A stretch of DNA of 64,000 nucleotides from Burkholderia gladioli (GTDB lineage: Bacteria; Pseudomonadota; Gammaproteobacteria; Burkholderiales; Burkholderiaceae): assembly GCF_000959725.1 (NCBI RefSeq), contig NZ_CP009322.1, forward strand, positions 930,001-994,000. Reading direction: 5' to 3'. Shown piece by piece: positions 50,901 to 58,987 of this stretch (positions are counted from its first letter, which is position 1; each line of letters opens with the position of its first letter). The position numbers were made by a program, and so were the translations under genes. Under the pieces are notes generated by a model. That model made no database searches, had not been told where the DNA came from, and saw nothing but the letters and a program-made list of their open reading frames with translations.

Positions 50901-51633
50901 TGCCGATGCCGAGGTTGTCGAGCGTGGTGACGACGCCGTCGAACTGCGTGCGCGAGGCATCCACTTCGAGCATGACCTGCTTGGCGCTATCGTCGAGCCG
51001 GGCCACCAGGCGCGGATAGACGCCCGCGTCGTTCGGATCGACGGCATTGCTCAGCGGCGCGGCAACCGGGTTGCCCGACAGCCCGGCGCCCTCGGCGATC
51101 AGCGTCAGCGCGCCGAGCGTGGAGCTCACGTAACGGCGCGCCACCGTGCCGGCACGGTAGTTGATCGCGTTGATGGCGCTCTGGTTCGTGAAGCTGACCA
51201 CCGCCAGCACGATGTTGAGCCCCGCCTCCTTCAGGTTCAGCATCGGCTGGATCAGCGGCTGTTCGACGATGCGCTTGTAGCCCGACACGCCCGAGGGCTG
51301 CTCGGTGTAGTCGGCGTAGAGCTCGGCATAGCTGATGGTCAGGTAGTAGCTCGCGCCCGGCGTGATGTCGGTGAAGCTCACCACCTGGCGCTCGGTCAGG
51401 ATGATCTGCCGCCCGAGGCTGTCGATCGCCATGCCGGGCAGCACGTCGACCTGGTCCTTCACCTGCGCGGAATCCCACAGCACCTCCAGCCCCGAGGCGA
51501 TGCCGTAGGTATAGAGGCTGCGGTTGTTCAGGCTCTGCACCGTCATGTGGTACTGCTGCTCGCTGACGAAATCGTCGGTCAGGAGTGCTTCGCCGGCGAA
51601 ATAGTTCGGGCGCTCGATCGAGAGCTTGCTCAT
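47938..51633 (-). CDS. eCIS tail fibre (putative receptor-binding protein)
   Basis: The 1,231-residue protein begins with an attachment domain ('RPNYFAGEALLTDDFVSEQQYHMTVQSLNNRSLYTYGIASGLEVLWD') shared in pattern with its downstream-baseplate neighbour. The middle has phage-fibre-like motifs: 'PQSALDVGGEITAASILANG' followed by 'SFEGNGSKLKNLPMLSYW', and 'NLYYNDGNVGIRNVNPIGSLSVGG'. Two tandem beta-repeats of about 85 residues each follow ('GDGTISSDGSTITGIG' and 'GDGTISSTGTQVTIAGG'). The C-terminal 350 residues are a beta plus helical module duplicated in the next gene. The length and modular make-up fit a fibre that attaches to the baseplate and binds target cells. The host range cannot be inferred. 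Confidence 0.75.
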   Translation of the reverse strand: MSKLSIERPNYFAGEALLTDDFVSEQQYHMTVQSLNNRSLYTYGIASGLEVLWDSAQVKDQVDVLPGMAIDSLGRQIILTERQVVSFTDITPGASYYLTISYAELYADYTEQPSGVSGYKRIVEQPLIQPMLNLKEAGLNIVLAVVSFTNQSAINAINYRAGTVARRYVSSTLGALTLIAEGAGLSGNPVAAPLSNAVDPNDAGVYPRLVARLDDSAKQVMLEVDASRTQFDGVVTTLDNLGIGTSQPYANLEIQPLTFDGPGAISSNGIDVTFTVPISPFFQIGDQLRSDPPVTLQRDGKTVFGLAQLRTIVSVDADKQLVKVDRAFDPALDRISYTYQRALLARFGLDANSSLVEVGLDGSVGLGTQAAVNAGDGTPGRHALSIAPNRYVGIGLIDRDPQSALDVGGEITAASILANGAVRAQSFEGNGSKLKNLPMLSYWTLETVGSPTSNLYYNDGNVGIRNVNPIGSLSVGGGHSVVGSGYVTSLSNSVLQGYQTVFTQQVSVGDLISIGSVMQLTGVISEIHSDTELVVQQQLPVIVTQSAYQYAATDGSAPKPGDGTISSDGSTITGIGTKFKSKCEVGGKLVIASFTAATSAKQTRAVKAIVNDTTVTIDAAFAVDLAGSDYQYCPPDGTDKQGDGTISSTGTQVTIAGGSAAPLVPGTTLTVARSVALPEWMRVKTVDSDTSLTLVLPDGGSPPDEQLFAATSAFLITPSVLGYFGVNPDPDADDEPPAMLVVANKISDAPDSPLRNTVAINVPLGSVQSRYVLQVDGDVNFTTGSLDVDDLEVKTLTATVSVAVQGDDSGKTLLSVGEKGQNPPALTVDKSGVTATSLTATSVGTQQLTVSDALVAGGTVAMLGVRQAYSWHSMSGDSTRRTFSQVASTDGCVTATVGNPNLGGGNYFGLLTGTTLDGSETTAFTYALGIAQTVDNGKKGGKTRIPVPGTFTLFVRKGETWRIDLQSSPDDGNDPSVEFYWVPFGGGTASSMLANRPLPGGDAAYAAIAPALADAAGDARGSGAGASPASPASADAAPGTADDQARAMAAGVRSLPGGGLAAQIAKVREALHTGQFGGMIGASQEAIDQRMGDLTRVLGDAVHMNPDDAARQRFTDELAKIVCAPGTAPVHTTSEGFQASVATLVDAFAQAIGRSLDGGERSLMADGIAALVRINDTAENRHDLNLIRQNIELFLDNVQKVVNMQFDTGQRRMLTRALVRLVGDGSGADRE

Positions 51634-51645
51634 CGCGTCGCTCCG

Positions 51646-52488
51646 TCAGGCGCCGGCTGCCGGCGAGGCCGGCAGGGCGAGCCAGTTCACCTGCGTGGCC
51701 GGCGTGGTGTCGGTGCGCGTGAGCACGGCGGTCACCAGCATCTCGAACGACGAGGTGCCGATCGCCGTGACATTGATCGCGTAGGGGGTGCTGCCGACCA
51801 CGTTGGTGTGGACCGCGACCGGCGGCTGGCTGAATGCCTGGCCGCCGTCGGCCAGGTAGTCGACCGTCACGGCAAGGCTCTTGCCGGGCTGGGACAACTC
51901 GCTGACGTCCACGGTGGCGGTGCCGTAACGCACGCCGCTCATGTCGGGCGCGGTCATTCCGGCGCTCGCGAGGTTCGGCTCCGGCTTCAACACCACCGGC
52001 AGCCTGCTCGTCACGCCCACGCGCACGTCCTCGACGGTCTTGATCCTGGTGGTGTTGTCCTCGAGCGTGACCTTCGCGAGCAGGATCATGCTGGTGCTCT
52101 TGTCGTCGAGTTTGGCGTTCTTCAGGACGGCGGCCTCGTCGTAGGTGACGCTGTTCTTGTCGGGGGCCGCGTCGGGGTAGCTGAGGAACACGCCGTAGGG
52201 GTTGCCGAGGCCGCTGGCTGCCGGCAGCACGTTGTTGCTGTCGCCGGGGAAGACGAGGAAGTCGCCGTCGGCGTCGAAGCCGGTGCCTTCGGTGACCTGG
52301 ACCGTATCGTCCTGCTTGCTGGGGACCAGCCCGTCGAGCACGCCCGGCGTATAGAGGTAGCGGTTCTGCAGCCGGATCCAGTTCGAGAAATAGTCCTGCT
52401 CGGTGCCCATGTTCTGAGCGGTCAGGAACATGCCGTCCTGGTAGTTCAGGCGTACGGCGATGGTGGACGGAATGGTCGGATAGCTCAT
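51646..52488 (-). CDS. eCIS baseplate-associated fibre/adaptor protein, 280 aa
   Basis: The N-terminal 60 residues ('VRLNYQDGMFLTAQNMGTEQDYFSNWIRLQNRYLYTPGVLDGL') follow the same pattern as the N-terminus of the large fibre (NY-x-G-x-x-L/M-x-x-x-D/M-x-x-E-Q-x-Y...R-x-LYT-x-G), suggesting a common baseplate-docking domain. The rest is predicted beta-rich with Thr/Val/Asp-rich strands ('GVRYGTATVDVSELSQPGKSLAVTVDYL'). It has no long shaft, so it is more likely an adaptor or short fibre. It lies 12 bp from the fibre gene and 56 bp from the gpI-type gene. Function is assigned from position and similarity to its neighbour only. Confidence 0.65.
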   Translation of the reverse strand: MSYPTIPSTIAVRLNYQDGMFLTAQNMGTEQDYFSNWIRLQNRYLYTPGVLDGLVPSKQDDTVQVTEGTGFDADGDFLVFPGDSNNVLPAASGLGNPYGVFLSYPDAAPDKNSVTYDEAAVLKNAKLDDKSTSMILLAKVTLEDNTTRIKTVEDVRVGVTSRLPVVLKPEPNLASAGMTAPDMSGVRYGTATVDVSELSQPGKSLAVTVDYLADGGQAFSQPPVAVHTNVVGSTPYAINVTAIGTSSFEMLVTAVLTRTDTTPATQVNWLALPASPAAGA

Positions 52489-52544
52489 CGGAAGCGTCTC
52501 GTGTCGTGGGCCGTGTGTGGTGTGCCGGATGTCGGTTGGGGTGC

Positions 52545-53570
52545 TCAGGGGTTGCCGCCGCCGATGCCCAGCAGCGTGTTCACCCCGAGCGTCGCGCTGC
52601 TGGCCGCCTGCTTCGGCCGCGGCGGCACGACCGGCAGCTGCATGGTCGGCACGATGCCGATCGTGTAGCGCGTCGCGGCGGGCCGGACCCGGTCGAGCAA
52701 TTGCGTGATCTGCCTGATCAACTGCTGGACCTGCGTGACGTTGGTGGCGGTCAGCAGGAAATCGGGGTTGTCGTCATTCGGCAGCGTGATCAGCACGTCG
52801 AATACCCACGGTGCGTAGCCGGACACCACGGGCCCCGGGTTCGTGTCGCTGTCCTGCAGCACGAACGCGTCCGGCGACTTGCTGTCGTCCCGCACCGTGA
52901 TGCCGACGGGCGTCGGGTTGCTGACGGTGACCTTCACGTCGCCCGCTATCGGGTGGGTCTTGCTGCGGTCGCTGTCGTCGGTGTCGCTCTCGCCGAGCGC
53001 GACGCCCGTGAGCGTGAGCGGCAGGAACAGCAGGTCGATCAGCATGCCGATACCTTGCGGCGTGCCGCGCATGCGGTACAGCGCGAGGCTCTGCGCGATC
53101 ACGTTGCGCTTCTTGTCGATGTCCCAGCTGCCGTCGGGCACCAGGTCGACCCAGCCGGCCAGCCAGTTCAGGAAGCCGTCGAGCCAGGCCTGGATGGCCG
53201 CCTCGGGCGGCTGGGTGGCATGCTGGCCGCCGCTGAAGCGGGCCGCCGGATTGGGCGGCGAGGGCACGCCGATGTAGCGGTTCAGATCGTCGAGGATCTG
53301 CACTTCCTGGCTGTGTTCGGCGCCCGAGATCGGCGGAATGAAGCTGGTGTCCTTCGGCGGGAACAGGAACGACAGGCGCGGATAGAACAGGTTGCCGATC
53401 ACGGCCGAGGCGAGCAGCTCCTGGATGCCGCGCCGGCCGTCGAGCGCCTGGTCGTCGATGCCGGTCAGCAGCTTCTCGAAGATCTTCAGGTAGTCGCCGA
53501 CGAAGGGCGCGGCGGCGTCGCGGTAGATCGCCGGCAGGTAGCGCAGGTATCCCGACGGATCGGTGCTCAT
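52545..53570 (-). CDS. eCIS/phage tail protein of the P2 gpI-like family
   Basis: This 341-residue protein starts 'SGYLRYLPAIYRDAAAPFVGDYLKIFEKLLTGIDDQ' and contains 'WLDGFLNWLAGWVDLVPDGSWDIDKKRNVIAQSLALYRMRGTPQGIGMLIDLLF'. These are the marks of the gpI-like tail proteins (TIGR02242 type) that connect baseplate wedges to fibres in eCIS and related phage tails. 'RGTPxG' is the best-conserved motif. The C-terminal part is a beta domain with 'GIVPTMQLPVVPPRP'. The start codon overlaps the last base of the stop of the upstream J-like gene. Confidence 0.85.
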   Translation of the reverse strand: MSTDPSGYLRYLPAIYRDAAAPFVGDYLKIFEKLLTGIDDQALDGRRGIQELLASAVIGNLFYPRLSFLFPPKDTSFIPPISGAEHSQEVQILDDLNRYIGVPSPPNPAARFSGGQHATQPPEAAIQAWLDGFLNWLAGWVDLVPDGSWDIDKKRNVIAQSLALYRMRGTPQGIGMLIDLLFLPLTLTGVALGESDTDDSDRSKTHPIAGDVKVTVSNPTPVGITVRDDSKSPDAFVLQDSDTNPGPVVSGYAPWVFDVLITLPNDDNPDFLLTATNVTQVQQLIRQITQLLDRVRPAATRYTIGIVPTMQLPVVPPRPKQAASSATLGVNTLLGIGGGNP

Positions 53571-54685
53571 CAGGGCGCTCCGGTGGCGGTGATGTCGAGG
53601 CAGCGCAAGCGCGGCAGGCCGGCATAGCGTTGCGCCGCGCGGCCCGAAGGCAGCTCGGCCAGCAGCGTGTTGGCGCCGAGCTGGGCCATCACGCCGGGCA
53701 CCACGGTGGGCAGGTAGGTGTAGTCGAAGGCCTTGATATCCTCCACGCCGGGCGTGCCGAGCACCAGATGGGCCAGGTCGTCGGCCGACGGCGCCTCGCC
53801 GTAGCGCCAGCCGCCCACGGGGCCGCCGGTGGGCAGCAGGTAGTCGTAGAGCAGCGATACGAGCGCGCCGAGGATCGGCGCGAGATTCGAGCCGGGCAGG
53901 CAGCGCACGGTGATCGTCAGGTCGATCGGCGTGAGCTGGGCGGGCGCGACCAGCAAGGCGTTGCCGGCCACCACGCGCGGCGCCAGGTACTTGCGCACGG
54001 CGGTGAGCAGGGTGTTGGTCGCGCCGCTCGCGTCGACCGGCTGGAGCAGCAGCAGGCTGCGCGCGGTGGTGGTCGATCCCAGGTACTCGCTCTTGTTCGG
54101 CCAGCTCGGATAGGTATAGGTGACCGGCGCGTCAGCGAGGATATGGACCACGATCGCCTCGCCGCGCGTGGTGGCGTCGGCGCGTGCCACCATCAGCGGG
54201 GTGGTCGCGCCCTTGGCCTGCTGCGCGATCTGCGCGGCGATCACGCGATTGGTCTCCAGCGCCAGTTGCTCGGCATTGGGCAGGGTCAGCGCCATGTACG
54301 GCTGCTGCTGGTAGAGCAGCACGTCGCGCTGCAGCGTCGCGCGCGAGACCGGCGGCCCCGATTCGATTTGCGCGAGCGTGGCCTGCAGCGCGAGGAAATC
54401 GGCATCGTGCTGCTTCTGCGCGGCGGTGCTGTATTCGGTGACATTGTTGCTGAACGCCAGCCCCAGCACCCAGCGCAGGAAGTTTTCGTCGGTGGTGGTC
54501 GGGATCCGGTCGGCCTGGTACAGCAGCGATTCGTCGATCCAGGCGAGCATCTGCAACAGCGTGATGCCGGGGTCGCTGTCGTTGTAGTCGGTCCACTGAT
54601 CGGTGTACTGCGGGATCCGCCGCACCAGCTCGGTCAGCAGCTGCGCGTAGGTCTGCGTGTCGAGTTTCGGCAGCTCGAAGCTCAT
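53570..54685 (-). CDS. Baseplate J-like protein, short form (Afp12/Pvc12-like)
   Basis: The 371-residue protein opens with 'LDTQTYAQLLTELVRRIPQYTDQWTDYNDSDPGITLLQMLAWIDESLLYQADRIP', the start of eCIS/phage putative baseplate assembly proteins (gpJ/gp6 family). It ends with 'RYGEAPSADDLAHLVLGTPGVEDIKAFDY', the J-domain C-terminal motif. The middle is shortened compared with typical family members. It would form part of the baseplate wedge with the longer J-like protein. Its start overlaps the long form's stop by four bases, so the two are translationally coupled and likely made in matched amounts. Confidence 0.85.
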   Translation of the reverse strand: MSFELPKLDTQTYAQLLTELVRRIPQYTDQWTDYNDSDPGITLLQMLAWIDESLLYQADRIPTTTDENFLRWVLGLAFSNNVTEYSTAAQKQHDADFLALQATLAQIESGPPVSRATLQRDVLLYQQQPYMALTLPNAEQLALETNRVIAAQIAQQAKGATTPLMVARADATTRGEAIVVHILADAPVTYTYPSWPNKSEYLGSTTTARSLLLLQPVDASGATNTLLTAVRKYLAPRVVAGNALLVAPAQLTPIDLTITVRCLPGSNLAPILGALVSLLYDYLLPTGGPVGGWRYGEAPSADDLAHLVLGTPGVEDIKAFDYTYLPTVVPGVMAQLGANTLLAELPSGRAAQRYAGLPRLRCLDITATGAP

Positions 54686-57600
54686 GACGCGGCCCCCGTA
54701 GCCCCGGTGGCCCCGGTAGCCCCCGTGGCGGCCGCGGTGGCGGTGGCGAGCACCTGCATGGTGCCGGCCACGGGCAACTGGTCGGGCGCGAGCACGATAT
54801 CGCCGCCCACGCGCCCGTTCAGGCTCAGCGACTGCACCGCGGCGACGCCCGGCAGCGTGCGCAGGAAGCGGTTGATGGTCAGCGCGCGCACCGGCGCGCC
54901 GAAGCGCCAGCCCTGCTGGGCGGGGCCGCCGAACACCGGCTGCAGGAACGCGGCGAGCTGCGAGGCAAGCGTCAGTTGCAGCGCGTTGCGCTGGTCGGGC
55001 GAACAGTTCGCGCTGATCTGCGCGATCACGTCGACGGCCACGAACGACGGCGCCACGAAGTCGATGCGCGGCGCGAGTGTGGCGAGCGTCTGCGCGCGCA
55101 CGGTCGAGGCGACCGTGTCGATCATCTGCGGGGTGGTGTACGGCACCGGGTCGAGCGAGCAGGCGAGCAGCGGGATGCGGATCCGGTGGTCCGGCATCTC
55201 GATGGCGCGGGCCTGCGCGATCTGCTGGCTCGCCTCGGTCGCCAGCGCGCCGAGATCGTCGAGGTCCACCGCATAACCGTTGGCCTTGACGAGCGCGGGG
55301 CCGGTGGCGGCGATATCGTCCGGCGTGTCGCCGCCCACGCCGCCGCGCGCCGCGCTCGGGTTGGTCACGGCGTCGATGCCGCCGATGCCGGGGCGCAGCA
55401 GCGTCAGGGTGTTGGCGGCGACGTTGCCGCGCAGCCCCTGGGTGGTGTCGTAGAAGGCCGCCACGATGTTGTTGTAGCCGGCTGGCGGGATCATGCCGTT
55501 ATAGCCGTCGCCGAAGGTGATCAGGCCGTTCTGGCAGTCGAGCGTGTAGACGCGATCGGCCGGCCCGCACAGCGCGAAGGTGTCGACGCAACGCCAGGTG
55601 CGCCCGATGGTGTCCGAGGCGGTGCTGCTGGCCGCCGCGGTGGTGCCGCCCCCGCGCGTGCCGCCAGCGCGTTCGCCGTAGCCGCGCGCGCCGGCCGAAC
55701 CCGAGGCGTCGCCGGAGGCGGTGCCGCTGCCGGCCAGGCTGTCCGACAGCGAGACCGGGCTCGGCGTGTCCTCGATGCCGCGTGGTTCGTCCACGCGCAG
55801 CACGAGATCGGGCAGCACGGGCGGATAGGAGACCTGGAAGGTCTGGCCCGGCTGCTGGTTGCTCGAGCCGAGCACCTCCTCGACGATGCTGGTCACGTTG
55901 GCGGCCATCACCGAGTTCGGATAGAGGCCGAACACGCGGATCGTGCGCTCGACATGGCCGTTCTCGACGCGCATCCAGTACGCGAGCTGCGAATAGAGCG
56001 CGGTGGCGGGCATGGCGGGCGGCACCTGGATGCCGACGATGCCCGAGCGCGACAGCCCGTAGGTGCCGTCGTCGACGGCCAGCGGCTGCCAGACGGCGCC
56101 GTCGTAGTACTGCCAGGCGAGCGGCCGGGCCGGCTCGGCGCGCTCGCCGTCGATCGACACGTACATCTCGAGCCGGCGCCCGACGGTATCGGTGTCGAAG
56201 CCCTCGGTCGCGAATGCGAAATAGAAGCCGCTCAGTCGCGCGTCGACGGCCACGTAGGGCGCGCTCAGGAAGCGGCTGGCGGTGAGCGCGTTATAGGTCC
56301 AGAAGCGCGAGGGCGCGGCCGAATAGCGGTAGCCGATATGGAGCGTGCGGATGAACGGCGGCGCGAACTGCGCCTCGCTGAACTGGTAGGAGAAGTTCAC
56401 GCCCTGCACGTTGTTGAGCCAGGCGATCACGGCGGCTTTCTGGGTGGGCGGCAGGATGCTGTCGGGCACCGTGTCGATGGTATTGGCCACGCTGGTGGTG
56501 GTGAAGCCGCCCGGCGCGCCGTAGCCGCCCGAGGCGATCATCGCGCGCAGCCACAGCCCCTCGGCGCCCGTCACGCTGACCGGCTTCATCGCGGGACACA
56601 GGAACGCGATGCCGGTGGGGCCGTTGGTGGCGTTGGCCTGCAGCTCGCTGGTGGTGTCGACCCACTGGTACTGGTTGCGCTGCGCGTCGGTCTGGTTGAG
56701 CGAATCCCAGGCGGTGCCGTTCCAGAACTGCCAATACAGCACCACCGGGTAGGCCTGGCTCACCGTGGCGAGGTCGAGGTCGAGCGTCACGCGCGCGCCG
56801 GTACGCGCGAACACCGCGTCGCTGCGGATGTAGAACGCGTCGTTGGTTTGCGGCGTCTCGCCGAACGGGTAGGCGCCGTTGGCGATATCGAGCGCGATCA
56901 CGTTGCAGGCGGCCTGCTGCGGCTGGATCGCGTCGCCCTCGAAGGTGCAGAAGCAGCCGTCGATCATCGGCAACTGCGCCGACAGCGCCGAGAGGATCGG
57001 CAGGCCCGGTGCGGGGCAGGTCAGCAGCCAGTTGTCGGACGAGGGGTCGGCGAGCGCGGCGGACGGGTCGGAGAAACCCGCGCCCGGGTCCTCGCGCGCA
57101 TAGAGCGTCTGCACCAGCGCGTCGATCGACATGGCCGGCGCGAGCGGCTGGTCGAGCAGGGTGATGTCGAGCCGGCGCGCGTCGTCCGTGCCGGCCAGCG
57201 TCACGGCCAGCGGGCGCAGGGTCGCGTCGAACCATTGCGCGAAATAGTCGGCATGCAGGCGCTCGCCGAGCAGGGTGATGGTGAGCCGCTGCAAGGCCGG
57301 ATCGGGCTTGAACAGGGTTTCGTCGCCGATCATGAACCAGTGGCCGAGCGGCATCGCGCCGGCATCGGCATCGTTGGCGGCGACGAACACGGGCATGCCG
57401 TTGGGCACCGGCGTGCCGGCCAGCGCGGCCTGGACGGCCGGCATCGCGTCGAGGTAGCTGTCCTGCGACGGCATGATCGTCATCGCGGCCGTCAGGCGGG
57501 CCGGCACGACGGTGAAGGTCTTGCCGGTCTGGAAGCGGATGTCCTGCGCGTCGGGCGGGATCACGGCGGTTTGCGCCGCCACCTCGCGCGCCGGCTGGCC

Positions 57601-57933
57601 CGGCTTCAGCGTGAAGGTGATCGGCGCCTGCGCGGGCAGCGGCGGGCGCGGCGCGATGCCGAGGAACTGGAAGAACGATTGGCGGCGCTGATAGGGGATC
57701 CGGTTCTCGATCTGCGCCGTGTAGCCGGCCAGTTGCGAGAACAGGTTCAGCAGCACGAGGCCGGGATCCTGGTTGATGGCGGACGCGGTCGCGACCGGAT
57801 CCGCCTGGGTCGCCGGATCCTGCAGCGGCGCCGGCCAGTTGGTGCTCCACTGCGGCGTGTAGACGGCGGCGAGCGCCAGCGCCTGCCGATAGAAATCGGC
57901 GGGCGTGCGGAAGTCGAGGATCGGGTCGTCCAT
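54682..57933 (-). CDS. Baseplate J-like protein, long form (Afp11/Pvc11-like)
   Basis: The 1,083-residue protein is the large wedge component. 'DPGLVLLNLFSQLAGYTAQIENRIPYQRRQSFFQFLGIAPRPPLPAQAPITFTL' is the family's N-terminal signature (TIGR02243-type putative baseplate assembly protein), and 'FGDGYNGMIPPAGYNNIVAAFYDTTQGLRGNV' the central one. 'GVGGDTPDDIAATGPALVKANGYAVDLDDLGALATEAS' and 'RFGAPVRALTINRFLRTLPGV' mark the C-terminal J domain. A low-complexity Gly/Ser/Arg insert lies near residues 720-760. The last 16 residues are Gly-Ala-Thr triplets, an unusual tail. It is coupled to the short form downstream. Confidence 0.88.
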   Translation of the reverse strand: MDDPILDFRTPADFYRQALALAAVYTPQWSTNWPAPLQDPATQADPVATASAINQDPGLVLLNLFSQLAGYTAQIENRIPYQRRQSFFQFLGIAPRPPLPAQAPITFTLKPGQPAREVAAQTAVIPPDAQDIRFQTGKTFTVVPARLTAAMTIMPSQDSYLDAMPAVQAALAGTPVPNGMPVFVAANDADAGAMPLGHWFMIGDETLFKPDPALQRLTITLLGERLHADYFAQWFDATLRPLAVTLAGTDDARRLDITLLDQPLAPAMSIDALVQTLYAREDPGAGFSDPSAALADPSSDNWLLTCPAPGLPILSALSAQLPMIDGCFCTFEGDAIQPQQAACNVIALDIANGAYPFGETPQTNDAFYIRSDAVFARTGARVTLDLDLATVSQAYPVVLYWQFWNGTAWDSLNQTDAQRNQYQWVDTTSELQANATNGPTGIAFLCPAMKPVSVTGAEGLWLRAMIASGGYGAPGGFTTTSVANTIDTVPDSILPPTQKAAVIAWLNNVQGVNFSYQFSEAQFAPPFIRTLHIGYRYSAAPSRFWTYNALTASRFLSAPYVAVDARLSGFYFAFATEGFDTDTVGRRLEMYVSIDGERAEPARPLAWQYYDGAVWQPLAVDDGTYGLSRSGIVGIQVPPAMPATALYSQLAYWMRVENGHVERTIRVFGLYPNSVMAANVTSIVEEVLGSSNQQPGQTFQVSYPPVLPDLVLRVDEPRGIEDTPSPVSLSDSLAGSGTASGDASGSAGARGYGERAGGTRGGGTTAAASSTASDTIGRTWRCVDTFALCGPADRVYTLDCQNGLITFGDGYNGMIPPAGYNNIVAAFYDTTQGLRGNVAANTLTLLRPGIGGIDAVTNPSAARGGVGGDTPDDIAATGPALVKANGYAVDLDDLGALATEASQQIAQARAIEMPDHRIRIPLLACSLDPVPYTTPQMIDTVASTVRAQTLATLAPRIDFVAPSFVAVDVIAQISANCSPDQRNALQLTLASQLAAFLQPVFGGPAQQGWRFGAPVRALTINRFLRTLPGVAAVQSLSLNGRVGGDIVLAPDQLPVAGTMQVLATATAAATGATGATGATGAAS

Positions 57934-57957
57934 GGCGGCGCTCGGTGCGGGGCGGCC

Positions 57958-58158
57958 TCAGGCCTGCGTGTCGTCGGGGGCCGCGGACTGGCGCATCTCC
58001 TCGCGCAGTTCCTTGAGCACCTGGATCGCGCCTGCGATGCGCAGCAGCGTCTGCTGCAATTCGCGTTGCCGCGCTTCGAGCTGGCGCAACTGCTGCTCGC
58101 CGGCGCGATGGTTGTCCTCGAGTTCCTGCAGGCGGGCGGTGATGGCGGCTTCGTTCAT
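57958..58158 (-). CDS. Small coiled-coil eCIS protein (66 aa)
   Basis: The 66-residue protein is almost entirely an amphipathic helix: 'AAITARLQELEDNHRAGEQQLRQLEARQRELQQTLLRIAGAIQVLKELREEM', with heptad-spaced Leu/Ile residues typical of a coiled coil. The start is at 58156-58158, 14 bp after the gp25 gene stop; a longer frame upstream is not supported. Small helical proteins at this position occur in eCIS and phage tail operons as wedge accessories, but this one is not recognised by sequence. Confidence 0.65.
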   Translation of the reverse strand: MNEAAITARLQELEDNHRAGEQQLRQLEARQRELQQTLLRIAGAIQVLKELREEMRQSAAPDDTQA

Positions 58159-58172
58159 GATCGTGATTCGGC

Positions 58173-58562
58173 TTACTTGAGATAAAAGGGATAAACGAGG
58201 TTTTGCGGCTGGTTGCGCTCGCGGATCAGGTAGTCGACCTCGATGCGCAGGCATTGCGGCGTATCGGGGGCGATCGTCACCTGCACCGCGAGCGTCTGGA
58301 TGCGCGGCTCCCAGCGGTTCAGGGCCTGCGTCACGTAGAGCTGCGCGAGGCTCACGGCGGTGGCGTTGCCGGCCGCGAACACCAGTTCGTTGATGCGGCA
58401 GCCGAACTCGGGCAGCATCACGCGCTCGCCGGGCGCCGTCTGCAGGATGATCAGGATCGACTGGCGGATGTCGTCGGCGCCGGCGGCCAGCATCACCGTG
58501 CCGCCGCGCGTGGCGACCGGGAAGGCCCAGCCCTGGCCGAGGAAGTCGCTTGGCGTGGCCAT
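58173..58562 (-). CDS. Baseplate wedge protein, GPW/gp25 family (Afp9/Pvc9-like)
   Basis: The 129-residue protein has the T4 gp25 / P2 gpW lysozyme-like fold signature: 'GGTVMLAAGADDIRQSILIILQTAPGERVMLPEFGCRINELVFAAGN' (the ER-x-M-x-P-x-x-G-x-x-L motif) and 'LYVTQALNRWEPRIQTLAVQV'. It docks the sheath start onto the baseplate. It has the normal length, and the gene is one base from the PAAR gene upstream. Stop is TAA. Confidence 0.93.
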   Translation of the reverse strand: MATPSDFLGQGWAFPVATRGGTVMLAAGADDIRQSILIILQTAPGERVMLPEFGCRINELVFAAGNATAVSLAQLYVTQALNRWEPRIQTLAVQVTIAPDTPQCLRIEVDYLIRERNQPQNLVYPFYLK

Positions 58563-58563
58563 C

Positions 58564-58977
58564 TCAGCCGATCAGCACGTTCGACATGCCGGCCACCACC
58601 ACGGTGGGCGGCGGCGCCTGCGGCGCGCCCGGCGGAATGTCGTGGCAGGTCTCGCAGATATCGCCCATGCGCGCCGCGCCGCGGCCGTTGATGCGCACCG
58701 TCGTGCTGCCGAACACCACGCGGCCGAGGTTGGTGGGCGGCACCTGGAAGGCGCCCGAGCTCGGGATATGGGGCGGAATGTTCTGCGCCATCGAGCCGAC
58801 CGTGGCGGCCGGGCGGCTGTTGATCCGCACGTTCAGGCTCATCTGCATCGAGAGCTTGCCGTTGAACGGAAACGGCTGCGGCGTCGGCACCGGGCCGCCC
58901 GGGCTCGGTACCAGCACGATATGGATGTCGGCGGCGTTGACGATGCTGTCGCCCATCTTGGCGGCGGGTTGTCCCAT
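58564..58977 (-). CDS. PAAR-like spike tip protein (Afp10/Pvc10-like)
   Basis: The 137-residue protein is PAAR-like: 'GQPAAKMGDSIVNAADIHIVLVP', 'NVRINSRPAATVGSMAQNIPPHIPSSGAF' and 'RVVFGSTTVRINGRGAARMGDICETCHD' are repeated PAAR motifs with A-A-x-x-G-D turns and His/Cys residues able to bind a metal at the apex. It would sharpen the spike and could carry cargo. The gene lies ten bases after the gpV-like spike gene, as in other eCIS operons. Confidence 0.92.
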   Translation of the reverse strand: MGQPAAKMGDSIVNAADIHIVLVPSPGGPVPTPQPFPFNGKLSMQMSLNVRINSRPAATVGSMAQNIPPHIPSSGAFQVPPTNLGRVVFGSTTVRINGRGAARMGDICETCHDIPPGAPQAPPPTVVVAGMSNVLIG

Positions 58978-58987
58978 CTGCGCGCTC

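Noticed and set aside
47872..52668. 1,598-codon open frame on the plus strand, antisense to the fibre genes
   Set aside because: Long antisense frames are expected opposite GC-rich genes. This one has no family motif, and the opposite strand has fibre motifs and operon spacing.
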